This document shows positions 11,895 to 23,260 of a DNA stretch of 64,000 nucleotides, piece after piece; within the stretch, counting starts at the first letter, position 1; each line of letters starts with the position of its first letter. Source of the DNA: Omphalotus guepiniiformis (taxonomy: Eukaryota; Basidiomycota; Agaricomycetes; Agaricales; Omphalotaceae); assembly GCA_028554645.1 (NCBI GenBank), contig JAQOOI010000037.1, positions 124,001 through 188,000 on the forward strand, in the 5' to 3' direction. Position numbers and translations under genes: made by a program. The notes under the pieces are model-generated. The model worked only from the letters and a program-made list of their open reading frames with translations. It did no database searches and was not told the origin of the DNA.

Positions 11895-13304
11895 GCTTGC
11901 GAGCTTGCTTTCAAGAGAAATCGGTGGATAGATGGATAGATACACCCGCAAGGAGAGCTAAGTACCTTTATATCTCGTTCACGTCTGGTTCATGTTTGGT
12001 TCACCAGCTGGCTTCTCCGGGATTAAACGACCCTAAAGAGATGGCAGCAGATATCATTTGATTGGGAGTTCGGATTTTGCTTCTGAGGACGAAGATGACG
12101 GGTACAGTGGCAATGGCAGATACTGATGACTTGTAGCTGTGTTGATATATGGGTTGCTTTCCGTACATGGGTAGAGCAGCGACGAAAAATTTCAACCAAC
12201 GAAACAGGCACTGAAGGTTCCATGCGGCGTTGCGGTGATATCTGGTGTCCCGGGCGCACAGTGCGCGCATATATTCAAGTTTACCATCACTGTCCACAGG
12301 CAAGTCTTTCTCGAGTTCTCTACCACAGTCCCCTTGAATGTGTCTTCCGCCGAGCGGGTGATATACGCTCACATTTGTGGAGAGCTGAAGCTAGTAGCGT
12401 TACTTCCTTTGTTCATGTAATTACCTCCTAGAGGGATGGACAAGTGTATCATGATCCTGCGTGAGCCAACCTGGGTACTGAGTTTCGCTCTCTCTCCGTT
12501 TGACAGCACACTCTTGAGAACGGCAAGGAAACGCCTTTGCTTAGCTACCTCTGTTAACGGTTTCCGCCTCCGTATCATCGCAAACACATGGAAAAGCGGA
12601 TTCGATAAGCTGTGAGTGACTAAGTAAACGAATAAGATATGTAGGACTATATAAAACGCACTGTAGCATGTGGAGGAGTTCCTGGGAGCGTTGCGTTCGA
12701 CGTCCAAACTTTCCAACTGCGGGTCGCGATATCGACGAAGCAGTGTGGCCCTGCTTGGTCCTTCTAGTGAAGCAACAAAAAAAAAGTTGAGAGCGGAAAT
12801 AAAGCAGAAATAGAAGATTCAATATTCAATGCTCACTGTATGAGACACGTGTGTTACGAACGTTCAAGCTAAGTATTGTCAGAGTCATCGTGTTCCGTGG
12901 TTGAGTGTGAAGAGAGGCGGTTGCGGTTGATTGGCCCCGGCAGACTAGCGGCAAAGCAAATATAACTCGGCATTTGGCAAGTTAGACGTAGGTTTTAGCA
13001 GTAATGGGTTTCTACCTCCTTTGCCGTTTGCGGGACGATTAGTCCTCGCGACTTCGGACTGTACATCGGAAGTTAGAGCCCAAGCGGCGGACAAGATACG
13101 GCCCAAGTCAAACATGGATCCATCATTGAATCTATGCATGGCGTAACGACGCATGCGAATGACGAGTTCAGAGAGATGATCACCCAAAGAATATAACGTC
13201 GGCATAAAATTTTATAGGCGCATGCAGAAAAGGTACATAAAAGTGGTACGGCATACCGACGGACTAATCCATACACTATATAATGTTGGCAAAACTCCAA
13301 ACGT
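11895..13304. other. No recognisable gene
   Basis: Several 60-120 codon frames on both strands (for example 12001-12372 and 12369-12716 minus) show no domain, no coherent splicing and no similarity I can name. The 5' end should hold the promoter of DUF6534 copy B, the 3' end the terminator region of eS17. Confidence 0.4.
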
Positions 13305-14029
13305 TCATCGTCCTGCACCGGGAACTGCTCGTCGTTCCCTTCTCGGGCCACGTTCTGGGACAGCAACGATGGGAGCGACGACGTTGACGGCGATGGAATC
13401 GAAGTTGAGAGCACGGAGAAGGTCCTAAAGGGACAAAAGCAAAGTCGGTTTAGTGACAGTTCAACGTAGAATCGCTTGAGACGTACCTTGGTCTCGGGGT
13501 CAACCTCAAGGCCAGAAACGGATGTGTCCAAGGCAGAAACTTCGGGGACGTAGTTGTCCTTCCTCTCACGCTCTTCTTCTTGCAGCTTGAAGGAAATACC
13601 ACGGACGGGTCCCTTCTGAATACGCTTCATCAAGTGGGTGGTGAAGCCAGAGATTTTGTTGCGCAGACGCTTGGAAGGAACGACGGCCTGAGTAAAGTGA
13701 ATAAATGCGTGGAATTGTAGATTGTGTGAGGGGCGTAAAACGTACGACTTCATCGATGATCCTCTTGTTTGTGTGGAAATCGAGGGTGAGACGGGGATAG
13801 CTAGATGTTCAGCCAGTTTTCAGTCAAAGTTTCTCGACTTGAAATTATAACCAACGTAGTATTTCTCAATCAGAACCCTGGAAGCCCTCTTGGTGGTCTT
13901 TGTACGAACGCGGCCCTAGCGACGGAAGCAACATTTCAGAGTGAAAATCCACGAGAGGAATTGGCGAAGATGATAGGATTGAATTAGCATGTACCCTCTG
14001 ATCGATATGAGGTAGAAATCACCCACCAT
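13305..14029 (-). CDS. rps17: 40S ribosomal protein eS17
   Basis: eS17 is a structural protein of the small ribosomal subunit. Exons in transcript order: ATG alone (14027-14029); 13856-13915 ([20 protein letters not shown]); 13746-13800 ([17 protein letters not shown]); 13487-13687 ([20 protein letters not shown]... to EVDPETK); 13305-13424 ([20 protein letters not shown]... to stop). These match the eukaryotic family along its whole length, about 145 residues. A start codon forming its own exon is common in fungal ribosomal protein genes. Oddity: exon 2 as delimited by the only GT donor (GTTGGT) is 60 nt, and exon 3 from the only AG acceptor is 55 nt, so the junction YY/PRL is one base out of phase. 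All other junctions are in frame. This could be a sequence error, a non-canonical splice site, or a lesion. Confidence 0.9.
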
Positions 14030-14489
14030 CTTGTCGTCGTTGTCGGTTTCGGTGTCGGTGGCCTTTTTGCAAGGGAGGAATAGAATTGAGTGACCGTCGG
14101 AGATTCCCGAGGTGGCTGACAGTGACTATACAGCTGGATCAGCCACAAACTGTTATGTAATCACAATCTCAATGAATTGTTGGGCATTCGCCTATTCCTG
14201 TTTTCTTACTGCCATCGACACGTCCTCCCTCAAGACCCTCAAAAGGTACATCTGGTGCTTTCGAGCTTTGGGTCCTCTGCGACTGTGCTTGTCAAATAGC
14301 TCGGCTTGTTCGACTGCTCATTTCAGTTCTTACGGACTGGAATGAATACCCTCCCAGTTCCCGACAGCCCGTTTGACTCGCGCTTTCCGTAGTGCGACAC
14401 TCAGACTGGGTTTTTGAAAATTGCTTACGATGTATTTTTGATTTGCGTAGGAGCCATACTTGATTGACCCCTCATTATCGTCTATCAAA
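14030..14489. promoter_or_regulatory. Shared 460-bp intergenic promoter of the eS17/uS8 pair
   Basis: The two ribosomal protein genes are transcribed away from each other, with start codons at 14029 (minus) and 14490 (plus), so both promoters must lie here. I could not identify specific factor sites with confidence. An open frame at 14112-14345 has no features and is probably chance. Confidence 0.6.
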
Positions 14490-15395
14490 ATGGTCCGCGT
14501 ATCCGTTCTCGTGAGTTTCTGTGGAACTTATGCGTTGGACGCTAATTGATTGAGCACTCACTTGATTGTATAGAACGATTGCCTTGTGAGTGTTATGGAG
14601 ATCTGTTGTCTGGAAAGTAGTACTGATTTGGCCCTTCCTTTCGCAGAACAACATTGTCAATGCTGAGCGCCGTGGCAAGCGCCAGGTGCTTGTTCGACCC
14701 TCTTCGAAGGTCGTTGTAAAATTCTTGAGTGTCATGCAGAGACATGGTGTGTGATCGTTTTCGTTCTTTTTTCGCTTTTCGTTTCGTTACGTTTTTTTAT
14801 GTTGGTTCTCTTGCTTCGGAGCGATAACTACGATTGACGAGGTCTCGCTTCCACCCGCCCCTCGTTTTAACGCTCCGAGATATCAATTCGTCTCACATAA
14901 CCAAACAACGCTTCTTCCGCTCTTGATTCCACGGGGTTGAGTTCACAGTTGAGACTACATTTTCCGCATTCTTACACTACGTGTTTTTGTTTTATTTCTC
15001 CCTCCTTTCTCGTTATGTTTCACCGCTCGTTTGAATTGATGCTAACACCCCATCTTCTGCTGTTTCTTCAGGCTACATTGGTGAATTCGAGATCATCGAT
15101 GATCACCGTGCTGGCAAGATTGTCATCCAGCTGAACGGACGTCTCAATAAGACTGGTGTGATATCCCCTCGATTCAATGTCCAGGTCACCCAGATCGAGT
15201 CCTGGGTCAACTTGTTGCTACCGGCCCGTAGTTTCGGTATTATCATCCTTGTGAGTTTTCAACGCTTGGGTTCCTGCCGTTGTTGGCCTGACTGACTGAC
15301 GTGCGTTCTTACAGACCACATCGTCCGGTATCCTTGACCACGAAGAAGCGCGTCGCAAGAACGTTGGAGGAAAGCTTTTGGGATACGTCTATTAG
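14490..15395 (+). CDS. rps22: 40S ribosomal protein uS8 (S15a/RPS22)
   Basis: uS8 binds the central domain of 18S rRNA in the small subunit. Exons: 14490-14510 (MVRVSVL), 14574-14585 (NDCL, a 12-nt micro-exon), 14647-14746 ([20 protein letters not shown] to the first base of G), 15072-15250 ([20 protein letters not shown]... to FGIIIL) and 15315-15395 ([20 protein letters not shown]... to stop). Total 393 nt, 130 residues, the exact family length, with all junctions GT-AG and in frame. The C-terminal [24 protein letters not shown] signature is intact. The third intron is long for this locus (325 nt). It is arranged head-to-head with eS17. Confidence 0.97.
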
Positions 15396-16180
15396 ATTTG
15401 TTCCCTTTGTTGTTCATGACCCATGATTCATTGTATGCGTATGACACTATGTACTGGGTTCCTAAAAATATATCTTGTCCGCCGCAAGTGGACTTCGTTT
15501 TCGTGTCAGGTTGAGTGGATTGTACACGTCTTCGACATTTGTCGGCCATGTAAGGTGCTCAGTGCTACGGCGGTGGGTCTCTAAGCCATATGTAGTAGTA
15601 AGTAGTGGATGACTTGGAGCACGCTTTCTACATGCCATCGGACATAGTCTATTGTTAGCGTGTTACTGCGTACATGCAACCGTCTGTACGGATGAGGACA
15701 AAGCAGGTGACTTTGACGCGTCCATCCGTTTGTTGATGCTGTCTATCACCTTCATATTCTCCGGACTCTAGTTCTGCTCATTCTTTATGGTTTCTCGACT
15801 AACACTGCCTGGCTAGCTACCATCTACAAAGGTCAGTGTACTCATCTCTCAATCGAAAAAGAAAGAAAATGCACTAATCGCGAGAAGGGCAGGCGGGATA
15901 TGACGAAGTACAATCTGTCTCATAGAGGAAACATCTCTCCATATATGCGTTGTTTGAAACCTATCAAACGTATGTCTGGCTGAGTTGTTGGCTTAACGAA
16001 GGTGGAAAGCTGACTACTTGTGCTTAGCGACAACGTTTTGGCTTCGGGACAAATGCGAGGCTGAATCTTCGTTCTTCGTTTCACTTTATTGGGAACGTCA
16101 CCAGAACCAAATCTCGCGCGGGTAATGGCGCTCAGCGGTGATTGGCCTGGGGGAGCAGATGAGTAACGCGTGCGTTTCGA
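15396..16180. other. 3' region of uS8 and gene-free sequence
   Basis: I see no gene. An open minus frame (15920-16306) runs into the repeat array and its peptide consists largely of array-like DPKVRF/RFGSG fragments, so it is not credible as a gene. Confidence 0.4.
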
Positions 16181-16182
16181 CG

Positions 16183-17264
16183 GACCTGACCTCAGGAACG
16201 TGGACGTGTCGTTTTGAGGAGCGGATGTAACGGCTCCGACGAACCTGACCTTAGGATCGTCGGCAGTTAGTGTGCGTCGAGGCTGCTCTATCCTGCCGAA
16301 CCTCATTTACTCGGAATAAGATGACGGTTAGCGTGTTGACGGGTAGTGAGTGATTGCCTACAGTCTACTGTTCCAAGACCTGACCCACGAGATATCAGGT
16401 GCTCAAACGAAGAGTTAATGTTGATCGTTCCAATGAACCTGACCTCAGGATCTTGGACGAAGACTCTTGGACTCGTTAGCATGGAATGTTCCGCTGAACC
16501 TGACCCCAGGATCGTGGACAAATAGTGGGCGAGCGAGCGTGCATCTGTTGTTCTCCGAACCTGACCCAAGGATCGTGAATGATTGGAATGCGCAAGCTCC
16601 GTCACTCTGCAGCCGGCTAGCCTGATTTCTGCAGCATTGTCGAGGAGATGCGTGAATTGTTCCGGGGAATCTGACCCTAGGATCTTGGGCGAAGACTCGT
16701 GGACTCGTTGACGTGGATTGTTCCGCTGAGCGAGCGAGCGTGCATCGGTTGATCCGGAGATCAACTCAACCCCAGGATCGTGGACGATGCTCTTGTCACT
16801 CCGGCTAGCCTGATTTCTGCAGCATCGTCGAGGGGAAGCATGAACTGTTCTGGCGAACCTGACCTCAGGATTTTGAGCGAGGACTCGTTGATGTGGATTG
16901 TTTTGCTGAACCTGACCCTAGGATCGTGGACAAATAGTGAGCGAGCGTGCATCGGTTGTTCTTCGAACCTGACCCCAGGATCGTGGACGATTGAAAGTGC
17001 AAGCTCCCTTCACTCCGGCTAGCCTGACTCTGAGTCTGCAGCATTCGTCGGGTTGAAGCATGGACCGTTCTGGTGAACCTGACCCAAGGAGCGCCGGAGG
17101 TCCGAGGCAGTGAATCGTAATCGTTTGCCAACCTGATCCTTGGACCGTTGACGACTAGTGATACCCTGACCCCAGGATCGTGGATGGGTTGTTGAGCATG
17201 AGCATGAATCCTTCCAGCACTTGTTGCTAGCTAGCGTGCGGACCTAGCCTCAGGACCGTTGCGA
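16183..17264. repeat. Degenerate 24-nt repeat array with higher-order structure
   Basis: A core of the form GAACCTGACC-(CCA/TCA/CTA/CAA)-GGATCGTGGAC recurs at about 16183, 16241, 16375, 16435, 16496, 16557, 16667, 16761, 16855, 16908, 16965, 17075, 17129, 17161 and 17239. Between cores two other blocks recur: GAGCGAGCGTGCATCKGTTG at about 16530, 16734 and 16940, and GGCTAGCCTGATTTCTGCAG at about 16614, 16803 and 17021. The higher-order period is therefore about 205 bp. Each core contains the short inverted repeat CCT-GACCY-AGG. Reverse-strand frames stay open for long stretches because of the repeat, but the peptides are only repeat translations. Confidence 0.85.
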
Positions 17265-20231
17265 CGCTCAGGGAGATCGGAGACTTCCTAGGGTTTCTAG
17301 AGGAGACATCACCTACCTCTCTACCTAGGCGACCTCACAACCTAACTCTGCCAAAAACGCCACTCCTCCCGTCATGTCTTGGAGACTTCCCTCTTGCATC
17401 CAGCTACTTGGTTTGTGGACTCCGAATTACTGGGGTTGACTCGAATCAATACTGTACGAGGCCTTTATGCGCGCGAGCCCGTGATTTCACGGGATTACGA
17501 TATCATCTCAGTTCCAAGTGGTACTCGCACATACCGACAAAGTGACAGGTGTTGATACACTGATACTGCGCTCGGGGCTGACGGTTCTAGAGTGCCTGTG
17601 CAGGAGGCTGACTTATTCCCCGAGTTATCAATCGTTTTGCGACTATGGGGCTCTGGTCCTGTGTAGCTCCACGAGTGTTTGTTCCACTCGTATCGGACAG
17701 GCGTATCTTTGCCTCCGTGAGAAGGAGGAATACACCAGCGATTTCCTCGGATATCTCAATAATAAGCCCTTTACATCGTCGACTAAATCTTCAGAATCGT
17801 CATGGCCCCATAATGTAGAGGGAGCGAGACCCGTGCAGGAGAATGACGGAACTCTAGGAGAATGACGGAAGAGTTCCGTGCGTCACAGGCACGAGGCATT
17901 GTTCATGCCGTTGGGGGGGTCTACATATCGTCTAGTCATACGCAACAGGACCTGATTGACATTCCCGGGGTGGGTAATGCTCCATGAAATGTCAGCGTCA
18001 TCTTCCGATCCCACTTCACAGTGCCGCACCCCAATTCTACATCATCTTCTTCGAGGCTAGGTCGTGTGCTACTGCTTGCGAAGTTGGTGAGGCTGGAGTG
18101 CGGCTACTTCTTCAGATTGCAGAGCAGGGTTGCCGAAGGCTCTCGGTACACGAAGTTCGGCTTTGAAGTTTGGACGATAGGTAAGGATCAAGATCAAAGA
18201 TCAAAATATGTGTGACCTGGAACTGTGCAGGTTTCCCTCGACATCTATTCGACTACTGTACAGGTACGCGCCTGATCTGCGCGACGCCACAAAATGTAAC
18301 AGTACATACCCCAAGGGGTATGCACATCGACTACATACGTAGTACCCGGTGACCGACCCCGGGCCGTACAAAGCAGGATGTACGAAATATGTAAGTGTCT
18401 GAAAACCTATTGTTTTTATTCGGTTCCGACTCATGTCTAGGTGTGAGCCATTACACGGTACAATATACCTGCTTTGTCCGCCTGTGGTGTAGTTCTTGGA
18501 TGGTCAATGCTGTGAGGTGCTACTAGTGGTAAGTTCACTGGACGTTCAAAATAGCTCATGGCCACTGACGGCGCACTAGTAACAGCCTCTTTTGAGCCTA
18601 CAAGAGTTATGTTATGTTTCAGAAATGGATAGCCAGAACTCTTGCAGCCTTCACTTACCCCGGGCACAGATAAGAAAACTGGAGGAAATTTGTGGAAGAC
18701 AAAACTCCGACCGACCATTGGAATCTAACGACATGAGTAGTGTTGTGCCTATGTTTCGGCGCAGCACATTCAGACAGTCCTCCGAATCTCGTATGTGCAG
18801 TTGTACCTCTCCAGCCGGTAGGTCGACTGTTTCGAACGACCATAAACTCGGAACTGGGGTTGGCCACTTCAAATATTTGCAAATAGTATTCGGTTGGTCA
18901 GTATGTATCGTTGACAATGCTCATGGAAGCTCGACCGACAGGAGTGGGTGGCGGGAGTGTCATTGCCACTGTCAGTGCAGAGGCTGCAGCCTCAGCGCCA
19001 TTCGCAGCGAATTCCAGCATGTTGATGCAACAGCACCATTGCTGTAGTTATGGCGTAGCAGTGCAGGCGCTCAACGTCAAAATTATTCCTTCTCTGGAAA
19101 CTGAAGAGGGTGAGGGAATATTTCCTCCGCCTTACTTGCGTAGAAAACGGGACGGGAACCCAGTGTAGATCTTGCATATCAATGAGTCGCATCATGGATT
19201 AAAAATCTCCGATACCTCGGTGTGGATTGTATAAGTATTCACCGTAGGTTCATACCATGAAACAGGGATACCACGGGTTGTGCATTGCAGCAAGCAGATA
19301 TCGTTTCAGCAAAAATGACTCCCGACTCCGAGAATGAATTGAATCGGTTGCGTGGTAAATCCAAGTGTTCCGGGAGCCAGTCCCGCCATACTCAATTAGT
19401 TTAATCAAACCAGTGAGCGGTGTTTTTGTGTCGGTTTTTAATTTGTGGCTCCTGCTGCCGTCAAATCCTTCAAGTTCTTCAAGATACTACTGGCAGCCTG
19501 GTGATGAATTGATAAATGATAATCATGTACCAGGTTTGACGCATTAGCTTTCTAGTAGTTACAAACGGGCGCAGCTTGCGCCTCGGATGCTTATCACTCT
19601 TATGGTACTACCAACTGTACAGATTGCTGTGAACGTCGGGTTTGGCGCTAGTCTGAAAGGATGCTTTGACTCCTATCTCCCTTGAAACGTAACGGTGGTA
19701 CCCAATTCTTCGGAACTCTATGTATCACTGACGTCCGACTCATTCATACCAGTGCGAATAGTTCTCCTTCTTTTCCATACAGAGGAGAGCCATACAGGTT
19801 CTCAAATATCTGAGTGCTGAATTTGGAATCCTTTAACGGCGATCTCTATCGTAACTATTGCTGCGTGAGCTGACATAGTCTACGGATGTGTATTCCGGTA
19901 TAAGGAGGAGGTACATGTTTGATCATCTGCAGCTTTACCGTTCCGACATATTGAATAGTAAGTAAGCCTCACATAGCCTTCATGCATTTCTTCCTATGGT
20001 TAAATGTAATACAGTGGAGTCCGGATCTGCTACGCTCAGTCATTCTACCAGTAGTTTAGATGCCGATTTCGTTGATTAATGTCAACTAACTGGGTATGCT
20101 TTTCATTCTAAGATTTGTGGCATAGCATGTACTGAACAGCACGCCATTTATAGTTGTATGAAACGAACTCGGAAAGAAGATATAAAGACTGTTTTTTGTG
20201 GTAGACAGGATAAGCTGCAGTCTTACCTACC
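17265..20231. other. 3-kb gene-poor region upstream of the laccase
   Basis: Many short frames on both strands (for example 17518-17865, 18592-19047 and 18651-18917) have no recognisable domain or splice logic. The last few hundred bases should contain the laccase promoter. I could not place a TATA box or metal-response elements with confidence. Confidence 0.35.
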
Positions 20232-23200
20232 ATGCCCGTCCTTTCTCTTCTTCTTCTTTCACTTGTTCCGCTTACATTGGGTGCTCTTGGCCCTACATCG
20301 AATCTGGTGATTAGCACTTCGACTGCAGGTCCAGATGGTGCATCACACGAGTACGTCGGAACTGTCTATGCTATGGATTCTCTGTCTTACTGTTTCTCAA
20401 GGGTGGTCACTGTCAATGGGCAATATCCATCACCTATGATCACTGCTAAGAAGGTATTTCTTCTCCGTTGCCACTGCGGTCAATGACACTGATACTTGTG
20501 GTTCCAGAATCAAGCTTTCCGTCTGAATGTTCAGAACAATATTCAATCTACAGACCCGGAATTCACTAATGATACGAGTATTGTATGTTATTTTTTATTT
20601 TATGCGGTACATCTTGACTGATGTACTCTGATGCAGCATTGGCATGGTATTGCAACTTTTCATTCTCTTGTTGAAAGCATACTCAACTCAAGTTTCTGAA
20701 TGCAGGATTCTTCCAAAACCGTTTGTGTATTTCATTTAACTGTGTTTTTGTATACTTATGTCAGCGACAGATACAACATGGGCTGATGGTGTTGCTATGG
20801 TCAGCCAATGCCCAATTTCAAGTGATTTTTCTCTGTAACATTATCTGTATGTTCTAATTGTTGTTACAGTCAAGTGGGCGTAGTTTCCTGTACAATTTCA
20901 CTGCACCCGGGCAAGCAGGAACATTCTGGTAAGTTGTGCACCTATCTTTATGAGTTGACCTTAATTGTTGACTAACATTGTTCTTAAAGGTACCATTCTC
21001 ACATGGGTAATTGCCAAATAATATCAATCCCTGCTCTTATTGATTATGCAAATTAGGTCTTCAGTATTGTGATGGTCTTAGAGGCCCATTGGTATGGTTT
21101 TTCTGTCTACTTCTGTGGTTCTAATGATTTACATACATGCTACTTTCAGATTGTCTATGATGATAATGATCCCCACAAACATCTCTATGATGTTGATAAT
21201 GGTAAAATGATTCTTGAGATATCTGGAGATACATTGGCTAATGATATTTTATGCACTTTTCAGAATCCACAGTTCTTACACTTGCTGACTGGTATTAAGA
21301 TAAATTCTTCTTCTTCTTGGACTTGACTAACATCATCTTCAGGTATGATGCTGGCATAGCAGGAAGCCTTCCTCCTGGACCTGCTTTGGATGCAGTTCTC
21401 TTTAATGGGAAGGGCAGATCAGCTTCATCTAATAGCTCTGTTCCCTATGAGATTATTGAGGTTGAGCATGGTAAAGCTTACAGAATCAGAGCTCTTAGTG
21501 AGTATCTTCTTCCTATTGTTAAAACATTCTTTTCTGACTTGTTATGAAGGCATGTCCTGTGATCCAAACTTCTTGTTTTCCATTGATGGTGAGTTCTTTA
21601 TACATCAAGATAACTACATCTTACTCATCAATAATAGGACATAACATGACCGTAATTGAGGCTGATGGTCAGAACACTGAACCTCTTACTGTTGATCAGA
21701 TGCAAATCTTTGCTGGTAAGTATATGATATCTTCTTTTTAGATTTGGATCACTAATATCATAAATTTAAAGCACAACGCTACTCCTTTGTACTCAATGCA
21801 ACTCAACCTATTGGAAATTACTGGATCAGAGGTCTTATACATTTCCTACAACTCTATGGGCACAAACTAATATTATCTGTACAGCATTGCCAAACACCAA
21901 TAACCGGACTGATTTCACAAATGGAAGAAATCTTGCTATTCTCCGTTACAAGGTATTGTTTTCTATAAAATCCAGAAAGTGTAAATCTTAATCTCTTTTC
22001 AACTAGGGTGCCAACAACACTTTACCCACAACTCCAATTGTAAATGCTACAAATCCTTTAGTGGAGACAAACCTTCATGCATTGGAAGACCCAGCTGCTC
22101 CTGGGCTTCCCGAGGATGGTGGTGCAAATGTCACTGATGTGTTCTACTTTGGTTTCAACCGTGCAAATGGCACATTCAATATCAATGGTACTGAGTATAA
22201 CCCAAATGCACTTACTACTCCGGTACTTCTGCAGATGTTGAATGGGGTACCTCCACAAAGTTTGTTGCCTCAAGGGAGTGTGTATTTCCTTCCGAGAAAT
22301 GTGACTGTGGAGATTACGTTGAGGGCAAATCAGAGTGCTAGTCCTCCTGGAGGACCGGTGAATTATTCTTGTTGTTCTTCTTCTTCTTTGATTAATTTTT
22401 CTGATATCTTTTTGTAGCACCCTTTCCATTTGCATGGTGTAAGTGTATATGTTTCTGGTATAACTTAAAGGACTTTTCTTATAATTTTATAGCATGCCTT
22501 CAGTGTTGTACGTAGTGCAGGGAACACCACTGCCAACTACAAGAATCCAGGTATGTTCTTATCTGTCTTGATATGTTCATTTACTAACACTCACTCCACA
22601 GTTCGGCGAGATGTTGTGAGCACAGGAAATGTCACCAATGATGACTTTGCTACTATCCGGTTCAATACTAATAACCCTGTGAGTTATATGTTCTATATCT
22701 GTTTTGATGTTTCTGATATATGAGTTGTCTTGAAGGGCCCTTGGATCATGCATTGGTATGAGTAATCATCTTTCTGTGTAGTTTATAAGTACTGATCTTG
22801 AACTTCCTGGAAAACAGTCACATTGGTGAGTACATAATGTAGCTTTTTACAAATAACATATCTGACAGATTTGTGCACTAGATTTCCATCTTAATGTTGG
22901 CCTGGGTAAGTTTCTCTCTCATTGCAGAGGGAATACATAGATCTAATAATCAACTTTAGCACTTGTCTTTGCTGAGGGTACAGACCAAGATGTTATTTCC
23001 TCCAACCCTATTCCAGGTATGTTTACTCTCTCATCTTATATTTTTGGTTCTCATTGCATTTTGCTAACCCCAATATAGCTGAAGTGACACAAATATGTGC
23101 TGCTCCTGCCTCTACACAAACATATGCAGCTATAGCCAACAAGCCATTCAATGCTGCTAATACAACTAATACAACTGTGGTTGCTAGCTCTGTTAGCTCT

Positions 23201-23260
23201 TTGAGCTCTTTGCCTGTTTCTTCTAGTGTTGCTTTGCCTACAAGTGTTGGTGTTAGTTAA
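20232..23260 (+). CDS. Laccase (multicopper oxidase), secreted
   Basis: Laccases oxidise phenols with four coppers and reduce O2 to water outside the cell. The 25-exon model gives 1,713 nt, 570 residues. Residues 1-18 ([18 protein letters not shown]) are a signal peptide. All four signatures are present: HWHGFFQ...[41 protein letters not shown] and [17 protein letters not shown]. Leu at Cys+10 suggests a low/medium-potential T1 site. The C-terminus is an unusual Ser/Thr/Val-rich tail. Micro-exons include 20637-20646 (10 nt), 20706-20720 (15 nt) and 22818-22825 (8 nt). The intron between exons 6 and 7 lacks a frame-preserving GT-AG pair (see findings); every other junction is canonical and in phase. 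Exon 1 reads through 20351-20401 unless a 51-nt in-frame GT-AG intron is removed, which gives the better family match ([16 protein letters not shown]). Confidence 0.93.
20818..20876 (+). other. Laccase intron 6 with direct-repeat ends and no in-frame GT-AG
   Basis: The intron region is bounded by TCAAGTG at 20818-20824 and again at 20870-20876. Any cut inside the repeat yields the same mature reading CPISSGRSF and a 52-nt intron, but none of the eight possible registers gives both GT and AG ends (GTGATT pairs with ...TCAA; ...TTACAG pairs with TCAAGT). Confidence 0.7.

Noticed and set aside
15920..17131. Long minus-strand frames across the 24-nt repeat array
   Set aside because: They consist of repeated DPxVRF / ILGSGS peptides produced by the repeat in different frames; no conserved non-repeat domain.
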